Shown piece after piece: positions 23,728-34,326 of a stretch of 64,000 nt of DNA (positions within the stretch are counted from its first letter, which is position 1; every line of letters begins with the position of its first letter). The notes beneath the pieces were generated by a model, which had not been told where the DNA came from, ran no database searches, and was given only the letters and a program-made list of their open reading frames with translations. This DNA is from Malaya genurostris (lineage: Eukaryota > Arthropoda > Insecta > Diptera > Culicidae): NCBI RefSeq assembly GCF_030247185.1, contig NC_080570.1, positions 6,200,001 through 6,264,000 of the forward strand. The letters run 5' to 3'. A program made the translations under genes and the position numbers.

Positions 23728-24035
23728 CACTGGCGGTGGCCGGCGAGAGGCTGAGCCCACTGAGTGGGCCGGTAGTCATCGACGTTGTCGTAGCCGTTGC
23801 CGTCGTCATGGCCATCGTCATCGCGGAAAGCGTAGTCGATGCCGTCGGGCTGGATGTCGGTGTCGAAGCTCCCGACAGTCCACCTCCTCCTCCTCCTCCT
23901 CCTAGTCCGCCGGCAGCACTGTGATGATTCTCGGTGTGCCTTCGCAGTGAACGGGCGTCGCAGTAGGACTTGCCACATCCTTCGGCCTTGCACTCGTACG
24001 GTTTCTTGTTCCGGTGTGTCAGCATGTGACCGTTA
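23728..24035 (-). CDS. Zinc-finger gene, exon 3 of those visible
   Basis: 308 nt on the minus strand, with acceptor GTTCCAG (AG at 24037-24036) and donor GTAAGAA from 23727. It supplies the second half of finger 2 (after DHL: NGHMLTH) and the whole of finger 3: C-x4-C-x12-H-x3-H in ECKAEGCGKSYCDARSLRRH followed by TENHH. The inter-finger linker HRNKKPY resembles the canonical TGEKP linker class only loosely. A Gly run (GGLGGGGGGGL) and a Thr/Ser/Met-rich stretch follow, which is flexible, activation-like sequence. It ends in phase 1 and matches the two-base start of the exon at 18804. The finger order and the SYCDARSLRRH sequence recall TRERF1/ZNF541-type proteins (from memory, tentative). 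Confidence 0.92.
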
Positions 24036-24205
24036 CTGGAACAAACGGGATAAAAATTCCAATTAATCAAAGGTATTGGTTTAGGCTCTAGCAGCACCAT
24101 ACGGTCGGTTCAAAGAGAATAAGTTTTAGTTATGGTTCCGGCCTTAGGGCTACGGCTAGGACTAGAGATGAAGTTTGATAAAAGAATAGCAAACAGTTTA
24201 CTTAC
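24036..24205 (-). other. Short intron (170 bp) of zinc-finger gene
   Basis: Donor GTAAGTA begins at 24205, acceptor AG is at 24037-24036. It interrupts finger 2 between the two bases CT and the T of the Leu codon in RQDHL (phase 2). Confidence 0.9.
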
Positions 24206-24324
24206 AGATGGTCCTGTCTTTTGAACGCCTTCGAGCACATTCCGCAAACATACTTCCGTTCGTCGCTGTGCGTCAGCTTGTGCTTGGCCAGGGCCGATGC
24301 ATTCCCGAACACTTTACTGCAAAC
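24206..24324 (-). CDS. Zinc-finger gene, exon 2 of those visible
   Basis: 119 nt on the minus strand, with acceptor TTCGCAG (AG at 24326-24325) and donor GTAAGTA. It reads VCSKVFGNASALAKHKLTH, then SDERKY, then VCGMCSKAFKRQDHL. With CQ supplied by the upstream exon this forms finger 1, C-x2-C-x12-H-x3-H, and with the next exon it forms finger 2 of the same spacing. Every residue needed for zinc binding is present. The exon is too short for a normal frame search and was found by splice phase and finger pattern. The exon starts in phase 0, which agrees with the donor at 44046. Confidence 0.92.
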
Positions 24325-25456
24325 CTGCGAATGAAGAAATGGAAACGTTGAGAATTAGCAAAATGAATTACTAGAATGGATCGCGGATGTTAAACACTAC
24401 GCGATATTCCGATATCTGCCAGCAATTAATCACTCAATAGCTGAGTACCGAGCCCAGTAACGAATGTTGTTTCAGCAACACATTCTTCACCTTCTTGTAA
24501 ATGACTTCCGCGGAATTGTCTTGAAATTTCGCAGCACATTTCGAAGACGAAATTACATTCTTTCACCTCTCCCCTCCTCCACGGCCAGAAGGAAGAAGCG
24601 CGGAAGGCAAGAATTACATTATCCTTCCGTGGCGGATGTCTTGACGCCCTCTAATGAGCCCATTAACGTGATGAATAATTTAGGCTTCGAGGCCACAAAC
24701 AACGGGCGGAAATCGGCGTCGTTTGTGGAAATCCCGCCCGCCAAAATTAACGACCCGCGAACCCCGGGCTACACACACACATACAAACACACAGAGGTTC
24801 CCATCGTGTAGTTTACTCCAGTCAGTTTAGCACCAAAATGAGCCAAGTGGCCAAAATGAGAAGTAAGTTGCTGACATAAATAAAAGTGACGGATTGACAT
24901 GACGACAGCCGGTTGCGAGGTGGGATTCGAAAGCTAAGAAAACGAATTTACTGTGAACAGTTTGTGCGATGTGATGTTCCTGTCAGAGAAGAGAGACGGA
25001 TTTAATTTTGCAATTAGTAACTCTGATGATACTACAAGTAGCAGTAATTGCCCGGGTTCAATTCCAACGTGTTTCTGACCCGAGAAGAGAATTACCTTAC
25101 AGCTAAAACCTCTATAATCGAAACAAAAAAAAATCGTTTCACCGAATTATGCATTATTCAGATTTTTTTTATTTTCGGCATAAAATTTTCGACTTAAAAC
25201 AAATTTTTAAGTGGTCACCAACGTTTCGACTATTTACTGTAGTCTTCTTGAGGGATTGTGGAAAAAAATTCTATCTTAAATTTGTGTCCCAAAAAACACC
25301 ATCTTTCGCGACAAGTGAGTATAAAATTATTAATTTAATTAACGGGTCATTTTAAGGCCCAACACATTGATCTCAAAATATAGAAAACGTTTCTTTCATT
25401 GAAATGATAGATTATATAGCATTAAACTGTTTTTCAAAACCAACATTCGATGTTAA

Positions 25457-25904
25457 GGGGTTACACCACTGCAGAATTTCCAAAAAATCGGAAATTTGTT
25501 TTTCATTGCCAAAGGTAACCAAAGGTATGATCTTAAAAATAATAGAATAAATAATATTTTTATGAACAATTTTGTGATGAAAAAATGCGGTTTTATTTTC
25601 AAAGGACTGCCATTATACAGAAAATCAATTAATTAAAGAACCACTACGCACCTCTATGCACACTGTAATATGAAATATGATCGAAAATTGCGGCAGCTGA
25701 ATTTCTGGCCGTCGAAATTCAGCACTTTCGCGGAAATGCCGCCAAGCCGCCATTTTGTTTTTCAATTTTTAAAACTGATCATTTTTTTTGTACTTGAATA
25801 TACATATTAAAAAGTACTTTATACAAAATTCGGATTACTCAATTTTTTTTATCCCAAAATAATAAAATAGTCCCTCTCTTTGTTTTCTACAGTGGTGTAA
25901 CCCC
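25457..25904. mobile_element. MITE flanked by TTAA
   Basis: GGGGTTACACCACTG at 25457 is mirrored by CAGTGGTGTAACCCC ending at 25904. TTAA lies directly outside both ends (25453-25456 and 25905-25908). The interior is AT-rich with no coding frame. A TTAA target suggests piggyBac-type mobilisation; a TTA duplication with Harbinger-type movement is the alternative. Confidence 0.75.
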
Positions 25905-26087
25905 TTAATGCGATTAGCGGCTTTAAAAAACGATATTTACTACTTTACATGCATTTACAAAATTCGATGGTTTTATAACAAGCTTAAAATAAACACAAGG
26001 AGCAAAACCTAGTGCTGCGTTTTATTCTTTTGTTTTTCTTTCAAATAGTTATACATGAGAAATTTGTTTTTATCATACAAGCCAATT

Positions 26088-26420
26088 TAATTGAAAAAAG
26101 AAACGAAAATGGTCAGAAGAATGCGGAAAAAGATCAACAAGATTAAAAAGGAAAAAAGAAAAAAAAAACAGGAGAAACGGAAAAAAGGATGGAATGAAAA
26201 GGAAGGAGGATTGAGCAATAGGACACGGGAATGAAGAAAATAATAAGAAAAAAAAGGAACAACTAAAAGAGAAAGATAAAAAAGAAAAAGAAAATGAAAA
26301 AAGGTAAAACGATGGAGAAAAGTTGAGAAAGGAAAAACAAAAATGAGGAAAGGAATAGGGGAACAGGAAACCGGAGAAAAAAAATTGGAAAAGTATAATA
26401 AAGGAAGAAATAAAATAAAT
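26088..26420 (+). repeat. Purine-rich (A/G) low-complexity tract
   Basis: The plus strand is almost free of pyrimidines over about 330 bp, dominated by AAAAAG and GGAAAA words. A similar tract lies at 27285-27824. Between them sits the Penelope-like remnant, so one long purine tract may have been split by it. Open frames here (Phe/Leu-rich on the minus strand) are composition artefacts. Confidence 0.8.
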
Positions 26421-26429
26421 ATTACCATT

Positions 26430-27283
26430 TAATTCTGTTATAAGTATATCACGTCACTATACAAATTCACTATGTATCTCACGACACTATAAATCTTGTA
26501 TAATAAACGTCACATCACATATGCACATTTCGAATACAATTTATATTCATCTTCAGTGTGATAGTTTTGTTTAGTTATTGAAAGAATGCTGTAATGTTGT
26601 TCCTTTTATATGGAACGGAAGTAGGTAGATTCCTACAACAGGTATAAACACCTCGAAAAAATTATCTAATTTGTTTAGGGTAGGGAGAGATTAAGTGTTT
26701 TCTATGTTTGTCTGTCCCCTGTGTGTAGGTAGTAACTTAAAGAGCCAGGAATACCTATTTCCTTGGTCTCTGTTTAGTAAAGAAGTGGAATTGTGTTTGA
26801 AAATTTCCAGACTTTCTGCCGAATCTAATTTCCATGGGTTGGAAATTTGTCTTAAAATTTTTATGTCATTTGTAGTGAAATCATGGTTTTCGGAAAAGGC
26901 ATGCTCAGCTACTTTCGACTTGAAATGGTGTGATAAACCCCGTTCCAGATCCTTGGATGCTTTCCCTATTTCCGCTATGTGTTCCTTGAAACGGATATCT
27001 AATGATCTCTATGTTTGTCCAATGTATAATTTATCACAATGAGAACATGAAATTTTGTATACCCCCGATTTTTTCAATTTGTCAGTAGGATCTTTAGTAG
27101 ATCCTAGTAAAGTTTTCAACTGGTTGCTAGTACTACTGAACACTAAATCCAAGCCAAAGGGTTTTAATTTTGATTTAAGTGGATATGCCATGTTAGAGTT
27201 GAAGTCTACCGATATTCTTTTCAAGGTTTCTGATAGGGGGTCAAAGTTGTGAGTGATAATTTTTTCAATGATCTTAATTTCTT
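26430..27283 (-). mobile_element. Penelope-like element, 3' remnant
   Basis: A decayed coding end with a GIY-YIG nuclease domain (26740-27283) is followed by about 300 bp of AT-rich 3' sequence that contains TATAAAAGG near 26605 (minus strand) and a CTGAAGATG...CGAAA motif at 26528-26556 of the kind found near Penelope-like ends. The reverse transcriptase portion is missing, so the copy is 5'-truncated. Confidence 0.75.
26740..27283 (-). pseudogene. GIY-YIG endonuclease end of a Penelope-like reverse transcriptase
   Basis: On the minus strand, reading from 27283: IIEKIITHNFDPLSETLKRI, a stretch to LKKSGVYKISCSHCDKLYIG QT, one stop at 27009-27011 (in place of the usual Gly or Lys after QT), and then in the same frame RSLDIRFKEHIAEIGKASKD, HHFKSKVAEHAFSENHDF and WKLDSAESLEIFKHN. 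This is the order found in Penelope-like elements: the VYKI (GIY) and YIGQT (YIG) strands with C-x2-C between them, the Arg helix (RFKEH), and a conserved AEH...H segment. In intact elements the domain nicks target DNA for reverse transcription. Here one stop and loss of the RT domain disable it. Confidence 0.82.
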
Positions 27284-27284
27284 A

Positions 27285-27824
27285 TCGAGGATTGGAAATG
27301 AAACGATATAAGAGAAAATAATAAACAGAAAAATAGAAAGAAGAAAGTAAAATAAAAAAAGGAAAATTACGAAAAGGAATAGAGAAAAAATGAAGAGGAA
27401 GGGAAAAGGAACAGGAAACAGGAAAAAAAGAATAAAATGAAAACAGAACAAATGATAGAGCAAAAAGGAAAAGAGAAAAAATGAATGAGGATAAGGGAAA
27501 ACGAAAAAAGGAAACAAGAAAAGGAAAAAGATAAAGAAAAATGAATAAAAGGAAATAGGAAAATGAAAGAGGAAAAATGGAAAAACGCAAGAGGAAAAAG
27601 AAAGAACAAAAAAAGGAAAAAAGAAACAGGAGAAACGAAAGAGAAAAAATAGAAACTGGAAAAATGAAAGAGAAAAGAGGAACAGAAAAATGGAAAAAAG
27701 TAAGGGAAAAAAGAAAATCAGATAAATGAAAAATGGAAGAAAAACAAAGAAAATGGAAGAAGGTAACAAAAATAGGAAAAAAGAAAAAAATAAGCCAAAA
27801 TTAAGAAAAAATACGGAATAAAGT
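27285..27824 (+). repeat. Purine-rich (A/G) low-complexity tract
   Basis: About 540 bp with nearly all purines on the plus strand (GGAAAA, AGAAAA, AATGAA words). It merges into the 7 bp satellite at 27825, which may have grown out of it. Confidence 0.8.
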
Positions 27825-28519
27825 AAGGAATAAGGAATAAGGAATAAGGAATAAGGAATAAGGAATAAGGAATAAGGAATAAGGAATAAGGAATAAGGAA
27901 TAAGGAATAAGGAATAAGGAATAAGGAATAAGGAATAAGGAATAAGGAATAAGGAATAAGGAATAAGGAATAAGGAATAAGGAATAAGGAATAAGGAATA
28001 AGGAATAAGGAATAAGGAATAAGGAATAAGGAATAAGGAATAAGGAATAAGGAATAAGGAATAAGGAATAAGGAATAAGGAATAAGGAATAAGGAATAAG
28101 GAATAAGGAATAAGGAATAAGGAATAAGGAATAAGGAATAAGGAATAAGGAATAAGGAATAAGGAATAAGGAATAAGGAATAAGGAATAAGGAATAAGGA
28201 ATAAGGAATAAGGAATAAGGAATAAGGAATAAGGAATAAGGAATAAGGAATAAGGAATAAGGAATAAGGAATAAGGAATAAGGAATAAGGAATAAGGAAT
28301 AAGGAATAAGGAATAAGGAATAAGGAATAAGGAATAAGGAATAAGGAATAAGGAATAAGGAATAAGGAATAAGGAATAAGGAATAAGGAATAAGGAATAA
28401 GGAATAAGGAATAAGGAATAAGGAATAAGGAATAAGGAATAAGGAATAAGGAATAAGGAATAAGGAATAAGGAATAAGGAATAAGGAATAAGGAATAAGG
28501 AATAAGGAATAAGGAATAA
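27825..28519 (+). repeat. 7 bp satellite (GGAATAA)n, about 99 copies
   Basis: An essentially perfect array of AAGGAAT units across 695 bp. Because 7 is not a multiple of 3, every frame on the minus strand repeats SLFLIPY or similar without stops, which creates long false open frames (up to 441 codons). It is not the insect TTAGG telomere repeat. Confidence 0.98.
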
Positions 28520-31060
28520 CCAATTCTTAGCGTTATTCGCATTCATGAGACACCTTGCATTAAAAAATGGAGGAATGGAATTGATACACTTCCCCTTTCT
28601 TCTGCAACCAAAGGGGCTTTCAACATTGAAAAAAACAACGCATATCCGATTAAGTTCAAATTTTGCAAGAATACATTCTTTGCTATGCTAAAGGGTTTGT
28701 GTACTATTATGTTTGAAAATTAGAGATGACCATTGTTTGGCACCTTACTACCTTACACGCTCGATGTGGCTCAAATTGCAGTCCCTTCTCTACACTGAAC
28801 AAGCCCTTACCGCATCAGTCTAATTAATATACTATTATTCTATTGGATAATGATATGCGATATTTTCCTGTTTCTTTGTTACTGGTTATTCTATTATTTA
28901 CAGCTATGTATTGATTTTTGAGTTAATATTTTTTAAACTTTCCGTTTTTTTCTCCATTTCTTTTTGTTTTATATTCGAAAATCCCATACAATCTATGCGG
29001 AAAGGTTGAATGATATAGATTTTTTAAGTTTTTCACTTGGTGGGCAGTGTGCTTACAAAGTTTTGAAATCATTGTAAAACAAAATTCAAATTGATATTTG
29101 AAAAATATCTCTAGTCGAAATATTAGTAGAAGATCAAAGGTCAGCACTGGCTTACTTGTATCGAGCTTTTAGAACGAATGCCTGGTCCGTACTCGAGTTC
29201 CTAAATGACATAAAGCCGTACCTTTTCGGATGTTCCCCTAGCAGAACACACTGTTTTCGGTAAGCTTATTGATGAGACCACTCTCCCTATATGGCTTCAT
29301 TTTGCCGGAAATCGGAACCCATCCGATCGGGCTCCCACCAAAACCATTCTAACTTACTTATTTACTTACTTCTGCATTGTAGCACACACACACACACGCA
29401 TCATCAGTGACGGAGCCTACTGCGACCGGGCGGTGAGTTTCCAATCACGCACTTGAACACAACGCATATAAAATAAACAAGGCTTGCTTCGTCTTTATTC
29501 CGCAAAATTCTGGTCCGGAAAAGTTTGAATCGGTTCGCCTTCAGTTTAGGCGTGATGCTGGAGTAGTGAGAGGAATTTGCCATTTTGGCAACTTTCGCTT
29601 GCCAGAATGCGACGACGGATCGGATCTGCACGAAGTTCGACGGCAACCGGAAGTACTTCAATTGGGATTGGGTAATAAGAGGAATGCGAGTAAGCTGCTT
29701 TACGGGGGATGTTTCCCCGTTTCGTTTCCAGTTAGGCGAAAGTCTTCCATTACTTCTGTGGCTTTAATGTTTGAGTTTGGTAACGAGCGGTACCGGGAGT
29801 TTGCCGTACTTTTCTTCCATTTTGATTTAACATATTAATATGATTGGCAGGCTTTCGTTTCGATGTGCAGTCAAAATTGCGTTGCCGAACGAACTGTCAT
29901 CACAGTTGGCGTCGGAAATACATGATCTAAAATTTTTTCGTTATTAAATTCTTCTGAACGTCAGAACGAATGAATCAAGGTGTTCAAGCACCGAATACAA
30001 TGGTCCCACTTTTGACACGCAACTAAACCGTTCTGCTATTGTACTTCCACCTGTTGATGACGTCGTTCAACATGACAAAATACCTTCCCAAATTCCCAAA
30101 GTTGGCCCATTCCGGAAGGAGGGACGGGGGGTTAAACTTGTTGCCCTGCATTATTGATGTCAGTAGCATTAATTTCCTCTTCCTGCCGTTGCCAGCCTTT
30201 AGATTTGCAGCCCCTGCAATTGAATAAAAGCGGCACGTGACGGCAGCAGGAGATGACTGATGGTTATCGACGTAGTTGCGGAATCTGCCACCAGCTGGCG
30301 GTTTCAACTAGTCGCCAAAATTCAACAATCGCTCGCTACTGCCTGCCACCCGGACACAGAAATGCTGGTACAGTTCGGATAACAGAAATTTGAATTGATT
30401 AGAATACATTACGGATGGTTCTGGTTTGATGGTGAAACTCAGATGAAAGACTAAACGGTTTAATCACCATGGAAAAATTACTACCAGCGAAATTCAGTTA
30501 TTGGCTATTGAACAAAGCGCAATGTGGTAATTGACTGGAAAAATGGGTGCCGTTAACGTGATTTGCACGAGAGAACTCGATTAAATTGGACGGGATTAGT
30601 ATGGTTTTGAATTCCGTCACTCAAAGCTAGTTGTTTCGAGCATCACCGGAAATATATTCGTTAAATGTTACTCGTTTTTTTTCAACCGGTATATCTATAG
30701 TTAGACGGTCATGATTTCGGTTGATTGAAAAGATGGGGTGGAGTGGTGAACATTTATCCACTTCTCAGTATTAGATTGATGAGCTTTATAACTAATGGAG
30801 CCAAATTATTTCCCCGGAAAATGATTCCGAATGGCATCAACCATTCTGGGTAAATCATTCAAGAGAAAAGGCATCATTTTGGTGCATGGTTTGCCGAAAA
30901 AAAAACTTATTTCAATTTTAGGCACGTTAAATTGTGTTCCATCAACTAAAATCATTGCTTACATCAGTAAGAGTAAGAGTTTGAATTCGGAAATCGCGTT
31001 GAAGTGTTGAACTTTTATGCCACCTAACAGTTCAACATAAAACGTTAACGTTAACAACAT
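28520..31060. other. Gene-free intronic stretch
   Basis: No exon, RNA gene or transposon end was recognised. It includes a small CA repeat near 29385-29398. At 31017-31045 there is a short fragment related to the hammerhead-bearing repeat at 56.3 kb. Confidence 0.5.
31017..31045. repeat. Fragment of the hammerhead-bearing repeat family
   Basis: GTTGAAC, a short spacer, GCCACCTAA and GTTCAACATAAAAC match the stem I hairpin of the repeat at 56.3 kb. No catalytic core is present. Confidence 0.5.
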
Positions 31061-31069
31061 AAAACGAGT

Positions 31070-31371
31070 CGAAGACTAATAATAACTAATAATGCAAGGT
31101 GTTCTTTCATGATCATGAAGAAAACTTATGCAGAATGAGTCAAATAAAAAATACTAAAAATTGACCTTCGAATTCAAATGATAGTCTTCAGCAAATAAGA
31201 AAAAACACGATTGACAGATAATGAAACAACAAAAATGATACAAAAGAGAAAAAAATTGAAGAAACCGATAAAGAATGAAAATAGAAAACACAGAAGCGAC
31301 AGAACACCAGATATGACAAGAAATGACAGTAAATACATAATAATAATAATAATAATAATATTAATAATAAT

Positions 31372-31458
<87 letters not shown>

Positions 31459-33400
31459 GAGACAAGATAATGCATCGGGAACAAAAAGTTCATAATCAAA
31501 ATGGACAGTTTCCATGATAATTTCGACTATAACCATACATTAAGGAAGGCTACAGAAATTCAAATTCAAATAGTAAAATACGCGATTAACAGATAATACA
31601 ACAACAAAAATGATACAAAGTGAACCAACAGAAGAAATCGATAAACAAAAAAATAAGAAAACACAGAAGAAAGAGAACACAAAAGATATAAAAAACAGTA
31701 GATATAAAATCATTCAAAGCAAACCGACAGGAAACCAGAAATGACAGTAAATACATAAAAATAGAAAAGGCAAACAGTGATAATAAAGAGACATGATAAT
31801 GCATCAGGGCCAAAACTACATGACCAAGATGGAGAATTTCCATGACATAGCTTAGGAAAAAATACCAGGAAATTAAAAAAAATATCAACCGCTAACTAAT
31901 GATGCAAATTGTTCCTGTATAATCCTGAAGACAGCTTATGCAGCATTAGTCCAATAAAAAAAACTACAAAAAATAGACTTTCAAATTCAAATGGAAATTA
32001 ACAGGAAATAAAACATAGAAAACGACAAAAAAAAGAAACAACAGAAGAGACCGATAAACAATAAAAATAGAACATTTAACAGAACACCAGATATGACAAT
32101 AAACACAGGCTTGACATTAAAAAAGAAAACACAAACAGTAATAATGAAGAGACAAGAAAAAGCATCAAGTAGAGAGTAAAAAGTAGAGAGAACATAAGAG
32201 ATCAAAAGCTTCACCAAAAACAATAACGACGTAGAAGACATAATACATAAGATATAAAAAACAAAAAACTTGAAAACACATAAAACGAAATGGTAGTCCT
32301 AAAAGAGTTGACTGTTGAAAAATTTACCGGAAAATAATCGAGACTGCAGCAAATAGAGAAAACAGGAATAATCAATAGATAAGATGTTTTTTTAACAAAG
32401 AAGATATAGGACGACAGATCTGAAGAAAAAACTAGAAGAGTCTAGAAAGAGAAAGTACCGGAAGAAGTTCAAAAAAGGACTGAAAAGCCGGAGAACAATT
32501 ATTACAGGAATGATCGAAATAATTGAATATACAAAAAAAAGCCAAGAAAAAAACGACAGCTAAAAAACGATAGTCAAGTTAGCAAAAACTGCTGATGAGA
32601 TAAAATTAAAAGACTGGTTAAGTGAAGGAAGTGAAAATCAAAGATAGAAATAACAGAGAAAACAAAAAGATACCAAAACTAACAACGACATAGAAGAAAT
32701 AGAGCATAAGAAATAAAAAAAAGACATAAAACACCTTAGAAGAAATGAAAATCTCGAAATCGTAAAAAATACATTGAAAATATATGAAAAACATAATGGA
32801 ACCTGCTAGAGAAGAGACTAAAATAAAAAACCTATAAGAACGATAAAAAACATAGAAAGTATAGGACGACAGACCTGAAGAAAAAGATATAATAAGGGTC
32901 TTAAAAGAGAAAAACAGAATATAGGAAAAACAGATATAGGAATGGCCGAAATAACAGAAAACAGAAACATAAAAAATAAAAAACGACTCAAGAGTTAACA
33001 AAAACACCACTAGTAGAACAGAGGGAAAAATTAAAAGACAGGAATCATATAAAACGAGACTGAAACGGCAGAGGAAAATGTTGAATCAAGAATATGCCAT
33101 CAATCGACAGAAAGTGAAGAAATCACAGAAGAAACAGAAATTAAAAATTAAAAATTGAAAAAATTAAAGCGATGAATATTTAGAAAGAATGACCAAATTT
33201 CAAAAGGCAAAAAGAAAAATCTACAAAAAAAGAGTCATCAAATACGCGGAAAAAAAGCAATAGAAAACACAAAACCTGTAGGGTGAAAAAGGAAGATCGA
33301 AACGTTAAAACGACTGAAACTCTAAAAGATACAGAAAAAAAAGATGAAAGACGAAAGCCTGTGAAAAAATATTAAAAAAAAACACCACTTTTCGGTAGAG
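31070..33400 (+). repeat. A-rich degenerate long-period repeat array
   Basis: About 2.3 kb of A-rich, T-poor plus strand with recognisable repeated blocks. 'cgattgacagataatgaaac' (31209) recurs near 31584. 'ctaataatgcaaggtgttc' (31087) recurs near 31893. 'acgacagatctgaagaaaaa' (32411) recurs near 32868, and 'acgacgtagaagacataata' (32226) recurs near 32685. Spacings cluster around 375-460 bp. No coding content is seen. Confidence 0.65.
31336..31457 (+). repeat. (AAT)n microsatellite
   Basis: About 40 trinucleotide units with a few ATT interruptions at its left end. It lies inside one unit of the A-rich array and expands that unit relative to its neighbours. Confidence 0.95.
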
Positions 33401-33454
33401 AATGTAATAAAGTACAACAACAAAATGTTTTTTTTTGTTTTTTTGTTTTCATTT

Positions 33455-34290
33455 TTTTGTTTTCATTTAAAGAAAAGTGCTGCAGTATCGAATGTTTCTT
33501 GAGGCATATGGCATATGACGCTCTGTCGGAAAAAATGGATCACGCTCTAGTGGAAAATGGAAATAAAGAACGTGGAAAAGCATCAGAAAAGTTTGAAGAC
33601 GCCGAATTGCAAGCAAAATTGAAAGAAAATGATACTTCTCGCCAAAAGTGAATGGCAGCAATGCTAAATGTTGCATGACAAACAATTTCTAACCCTATAA
33701 AAGCAATGGGAAAAAAAATCATAAGTGTGGAAAATGGGTGCCACATGAATTGAATGAAAGAAAGATGGAAATCCGAAAAAAAAACACTTTGCTTCAAAGA
33801 CTCGAAAAAACAATTTCGCTTCAGACTCGATAGAAAAACAGTTTTGCATCGCAATGTTATTGACGATGAAAATTTGATATATTCTATGAATCCAAACCGG
33901 AAAAAAAATTATGGGTTAGTCCGGGGTAACCATCAACAAACGAAATCGTGTGTTTTGAAGAGATCAGAAAGGTGTGGTTCTAAAACCTGGTGTGAAACTG
34001 TCAATACTAATCGCTACAAATAACATACGATCAATTTGAACCAATTCAATTAAAAAAATCTACCAGAATGGGCCAGAAGACATGGCATCGTAATTCTGTT
34101 ATCCGACAATGCACAGGACCACGGAGCAATCCCGATTCAGGATACAATCAAAGCACTTGGCTAGGAGCTGCTACCCCATCCACCGTATTCACCAGACTTG
34201 GCCCCATCCGACGTTCACTTCATGCCGGCAGAAAAAAAAGTTTTCTATCCTGATGAACATGAAATACGAAAACACAAAGAATGGCAGTAA
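33455..34290 (+). pseudogene. Irritans-type mariner transposase relic
   Basis: Decayed fragments in several frames follow the irritans-mariner order: EKFEDAELQAKL, a QTISNPIKAMGK segment (helix-turn-helix, normally QAISKRL-A-G), NGCHMN (normally NWVPHEL), RKTVLHRNVIDDENLIYSMN PNRKK around the first Asp, LSDNAQDHGAIP around the second, and LLPHPPYSPDLAPSD with the third. Thirty-four positions separate the last two Asp. Many stops are present and both terminal repeats were not found. The mariner at 34327 lies immediately downstream. Confidence 0.8.
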
Positions 34291-34326
34291 AGACAGAAAA
34301 TCCTGAAAAGGCAGAGAATGCAAATA

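Noticed and set aside
27825..28519. Telomeric repeat
   Set aside because: The unit is GGAATAA, not the insect TTAGG, and it lies inside an intron.
27221..28546. 441-codon open frame of SLFLIPY repeats on the minus strand
   Set aside because: It is produced by the stop-free 7 bp satellite joined to a pyrimidine-rich strand, and has no start context or domain.
31174..31536. Ile/Leu/Asn-rich open frames on both strands
   Set aside because: They are translations of the (AAT)n microsatellite.
32585..32620. CTGATGAG at 32590 as a further hammerhead
   Set aside because: No GAAA box, stem II or cleavage triplet in range.
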